Source: an uncultured Flavobacterium sp.
GTDB lineage: Bacteria > Bacteroidota > Bacteroidia > Flavobacteriales > Flavobacteriaceae
Length of the DNA stretch: 7,212 nucleotides
Direction: 5' to 3'
Assembly: GCA_946479395.1 (NCBI GenBank)
Contig: CAMLFV010000136.1
Span: 1 to 7,212, forward strand
The translations under genes were made by a program, and so were the position numbers. This document shows, piece after piece, positions 5,221 through 7,212 of this stretch. Positions within the stretch are counted from its first letter, which is position 1. Every line of letters begins with the position of its first letter. Under the pieces are notes generated by a model that saw only the letters and a program-made list of their open reading frames with translations, ran no database searches and was not told the origin of the DNA.

Positions 5221-6414
5221 TTAGATCGCCAATTTTTTAGAAATTGTTTTTGGAACCGCGTTTTTATGTAACATAATAGCTGTAGCCTTGTATTTCATAA
5301 ATTCTTTGGTCATGTACATGTATCCTTTGTAATCGTTAGATAATCCCCAAGAATTTTTCACGATATAATACTCTTTACCGTTTTGGTCTTTCGCAACACC
5401 AGTAATGTGCATTCCGTGATCATCAGTCGTTTCGTAATTGTCAAACGCTTTTTGGCGGTCGTCTTCCGTAACTTTTTTTTCTGCTTTTGGACCGTTGAAC
5501 ATATCTGCTTTTTGTTCAGTTGTCATTTGAGCGAAATCAATTTCTGGAACAAAAGCCACACCGTTTTTCCAGCTGAAACCTTTTTCAGAAACATCACCAG
5601 CCCAAGCAACCGTGTATCCGTTTTTCAAAGCATTATCAACCGTTTCAACCAATTCGTCCATTTTTACGTTGTAAACTTGATCAAACGACCAGTTATCAGG
5701 AACCAATAAAGTGAATTTAGTATAATAAGGATATTCTTTTAAAGAAGAAATTTCTACATAATCTTCTGCTTTTACACCCACAACCTGGTCTGCAAACGTT
5801 TTAGGAGTGTATTTTTTACCTTCGTACGTGAATTCTGTCGGAGCTTCACCTAAATACGTATCAATAACCGAAGTATAAGCTTTAACCCAGTTTTCTGACA
5901 ATTTATCGTTTTTAATAACCGATGCCAAAACAGACTCGCTCATTTTACTCATTTCAGAGAAATTGTTACGTGTTTGTCCTTCTTGTAAACCGGTATAAGC
6001 GGATCTTGGTACTGTACCGTATTTTTTGTACATATTCATTACATCGTGGAACGCACCGCCTTCGCCCAACGTAACCGCACCATGCATTTTTACATACATT
6101 TTACCTTTTTCTACATACGCATTACGCGCTGTAAAGATTTGAGCCAATTCTACAGGTTTTTTACCCATGCGAATCATTTCAGATTCAATGAATGAATTTC
6201 CTGAATAAGACCAGCAAGTTCCAGATGAACCTTGATCTTTAACCGAAGTGTTTTCTAAGTTAATTACATCGGTAAATGTAAAATGATCTTTACTGTTGGC
6301 ACTTTGGTTTGCCTTTACCTTATTCATTAAATCGTCTTGTGCCGATACATTTGAAGTTGCAGCTAAAGTAATTAATACCGCCGCAAATAATGGTTTTAAT
6401 TTTAAACGAAACAT
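5221..6414 (-). CDS. Secreted C1B family cysteine peptidase (aminopeptidase C/bleomycin hydrolase-like)
   Basis: The 397-aa papain-fold peptidase has a Sec signal peptide: a basic start MFRLKLK, a hydrophobic core at 9-20, and probable cleavage after NVSA at 25. This places it in the periplasm or outside the cell, unlike the cytoplasmic PepC and bleomycin hydrolase it resembles. The active-site residues are visible: Gln61 and Cys67 in VKDQGSSGTCWSY, His333 in DDHGMHITG, and Asn354 in VKNSWG. The long insertion between Cys and His and the NSWG block fit the C1B subfamily. The substrate is unknown; aminopeptidase or peptide-trimming activity is the family expectation. The start ATG 6414 directly precedes the signal peptide. 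The gene is transcribed alone, divergently from the small protein at 6578, with its own terminator. Confidence 0.93.
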   Translation of the reverse strand: MFRLKLKPLFAAVLITLAATSNVSAQDDLMNKVKANQSANSKDHFTFTDVINLENTSVKDQGSSGTCWSYSGNSFIESEMIRMGKKPVELAQIFTARNAYVEKGKMYVKMHGAVTLGEGGAFHDVMNMYKKYGTVPRSAYTGLQEGQTRNNFSEMSKMSESVLASVIKNDKLSENWVKAYTSVIDTYLGEAPTEFTYEGKKYTPKTFADQVVGVKAEDYVEISSLKEYPYYTKFTLLVPDNWSFDQVYNVKMDELVETVDNALKNGYTVAWAGDVSEKGFSWKNGVAFVPEIDFAQMTTEQKADMFNGPKAEKKVTEDDRQKAFDNYETTDDHGMHITGVAKDQNGKEYYIVKNSWGLSNDYKGYMYMTKEFMKYKATAIMLHKNAVPKTISKKLAI

Positions 6415-6529
6415 ATTGTTATTTGAATATTTTTAATAGTAAGTACGAATTTATGGAATTTGTTACAAGGAATTGAATTATTAATTAGAAAATATTTTTT
6501 TAAGACAAAAACAAGATTTAAATACTTTA

Positions 6530-6537
6530 TATATTTG
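6530..6537 (+). promoter_or_regulatory. Bacteroidetes -7 promoter element (TAnnTTTG)
   Basis: TATATTTG matches the Bacteroidetes primary-sigma -7 consensus exactly and lies 40 nt upstream of the ATG at 6578. No good TTG -33 box is seen 17-23 nt further upstream, so recognition may rest on the -7 element. It lies in the 163-bp AT-rich gap between the divergent C1 peptidase and small-protein genes. Confidence 0.5.
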
Positions 6538-6577
6538 TTGAATTATAATTAAATCATTAAAGATTGAATTCCTTCCA

Positions 6578-6973
6578 ATGAAAAATATTAAAATGTGGTT
6601 GTTTCTTATAACTAGTATAGTTGTGAGTAGTTATGCTATTTATTCATATGTAAAAGTGAAAAATGAAGAAGAATTAAATTGGTCCAATGCTGATAAAATG
6701 TTTTTAACAAAACAATGCATTGATGAAGCAGGAGAGAATGCAGAAAAGTTTTCTGATTTTACGAAAGAATATTGCGAATGTTCAACTGAGAAGATAACAA
6801 AAGCCTTAAACAAAAAGCAATATATTGAAAAGAATGAACTGCCAATTGATCAAAAGATGAAAGATATTTTTCCTTTATTTGAAAGTTGCTTGAATGAATA
6901 CAATTTGAAAATAGAAACTTACGTTAAAGATATTATTAAAAAAGAAAATAAAAATCCTCCTAGAAAAACCTAG
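6578..6973 (+). CDS. Small membrane-anchored protein with four cysteines, function unknown
   Basis: This is a 131-aa protein I cannot name. Residues 5-24 form one hydrophobic segment (MWLFLITSIVVSSYAIYSYV), either a signal anchor or an uncleaved signal peptide, putting the rest in the periplasm. The soluble part is rich in Lys and Glu, with Cys47, Cys66, Cys68 and Cys104 (KQCIDEAGE, EYCECS, ESCLNE). The C(x18)CxC(x35)C pattern suggests disulfides or metal binding and resembles small secreted hypothetical proteins of flavobacteria. The gene has a -7 element upstream and stops inside a terminator hairpin, so it is probably monocistronic. Its base composition is very AT-rich. It is likely a real gene, given its length, its signal segment and the flanking signals. 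Confidence 0.75.
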   Translation: MKNIKMWLFLITSIVVSSYAIYSYVKVKNEEELNWSNADKMFLTKQCIDEAGENAEKFSDFTKEYCECSTEKITKALNKKQYIEKNELPIDQKMKDIFPLFESCLNEYNLKIETYVKDIIKKENKNPPRKT

Positions 6974-6985
6974 AAGGATTTTTTA
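6950..6985. terminator. Bidirectional terminator overlapping the small-protein stop codon
   Basis: Arms 6950-6963 and 6970-6983 pair with one mismatch (C6959/A6974) around a 6-nt loop, with A-rich and T-rich flanks on each side. The TAG stop codon (6971-6973) lies in the right arm. The hairpin serves both the small-protein gene and the converging S9 peptidase gene, whose stop is at 6990. Confidence 0.85.
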
Positions 6986-6989
6986 TAAA

Positions 6990-7212
6990 TTACAACGTTT
7001 CTTTTAACCATTTAAAAAACTCGGTTTGCCAAACTAGTGCGTTTTGTGGTTTTAAAACCCAGTGGTTTTCATCAGGTAAATAAACAAAACGGCTTTTAAT
7101 ACCTTGCAACTGTGCCGCTGCAAATGCTTCCTGACCTTGACCAATCGGCACGCGGTAATCTTTACCACCATGGAAAATTAAGATAGGTGTATTCCAGTTT
7201 TTAACCAATAAA
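6990..7212 (-). CDS. S9 family serine peptidase (prolyl oligopeptidase type), C-terminal end only
   Basis: About 73 codons of an alpha/beta-hydrolase C-terminus are visible; the frame is open to the right edge (it reads LLVKNWNTP), so the gene begins outside the window. IFHGGKDYRVP carries the catalytic Asp and DENHWVLKPQN the catalytic His of S9 peptidases. The nucleophile Ser would lie upstream. The ending WQTEFFKWLKETL is typical of S9 enzymes of the dipeptidyl-peptidase/acylaminoacyl-peptidase type. The TTG at 7208 is not a real start. The substrate class and any signal peptide cannot be judged from this fragment. Confidence 0.93.
   Translation of the reverse strand, partial: LLVKNWNTPILIFHGGKDYRVPIGQGQEAFAAAQLQGIKSRFVYLPDENHWVLKPQNALVWQTEFFKWLKETL

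Noticed and set aside
5383..5709. Plus-strand ORF of 108 aa opposite the C1 peptidase
   Set aside because: It is antisense to a gene with intact catalytic motifs, and its translation looks like random hydrophobic/Phe-rich sequence.

Overview
The window looks like the chromosome of an AT-rich member of the Bacteroidota, probably Flavobacteriales. The reasons are a TAnnTTTG-type -7 element, weak Shine-Dalgarno signals, an ECF sigma factor of Bacteroidetes type, a PDENHWVLKPQN-type S9 peptidase tail, and a secreted C1B (bleomycin-hydrolase-like) peptidase.

Layout. Positions 1-1677 hold no convincing gene. They contain a structured inverted-repeat element (99-180), a G-tract run (302-333) and a tandemly duplicated non-coding block (about 350-910 and 925-1500), whose hairpins keep pairing through compensatory changes. 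Positions 181-301 show nothing I recognise. Positions 1678-4126 are the core of the window: an ECF sigma factor gene interrupted by an early in-frame TAA, then 11 nt later a 365-aa Cas12f/TnpB-like protein without nuclease residues, then three copies of a structured RNA cassette with different 3' tails. A strong bidirectional terminator (4159-4195) closes this block. On the minus strand follow an MscS-type mechanosensitive channel (4200-5150) and a secreted C1 peptidase (5221-6414). A small Cys-containing membrane-anchored protein (6578-6973, plus strand) converges on the 3' end of an S9 peptidase gene that runs off the right edge.

How the parts fit. The sigma/dead-Cas12f/RNA cassette matches, from my recall of recent literature, the Bacteroidetes RNA-guided transcription systems. 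In these a nuclease-dead Cas12f and its guide RNA recruit a linked sigma-E factor and RNA polymerase to a guide-specified site. My reading is that each of the three RNA units is a single-guide-like RNA: a scaffold of about 80 nt followed by a guide of about 20 nt at its 3' end. The targets lie outside this window as far as I can see. The early stop codon in the sigma gene leaves open whether this copy is fully active. The genes to the right look like ordinary housekeeping or envelope genes unrelated to the system.
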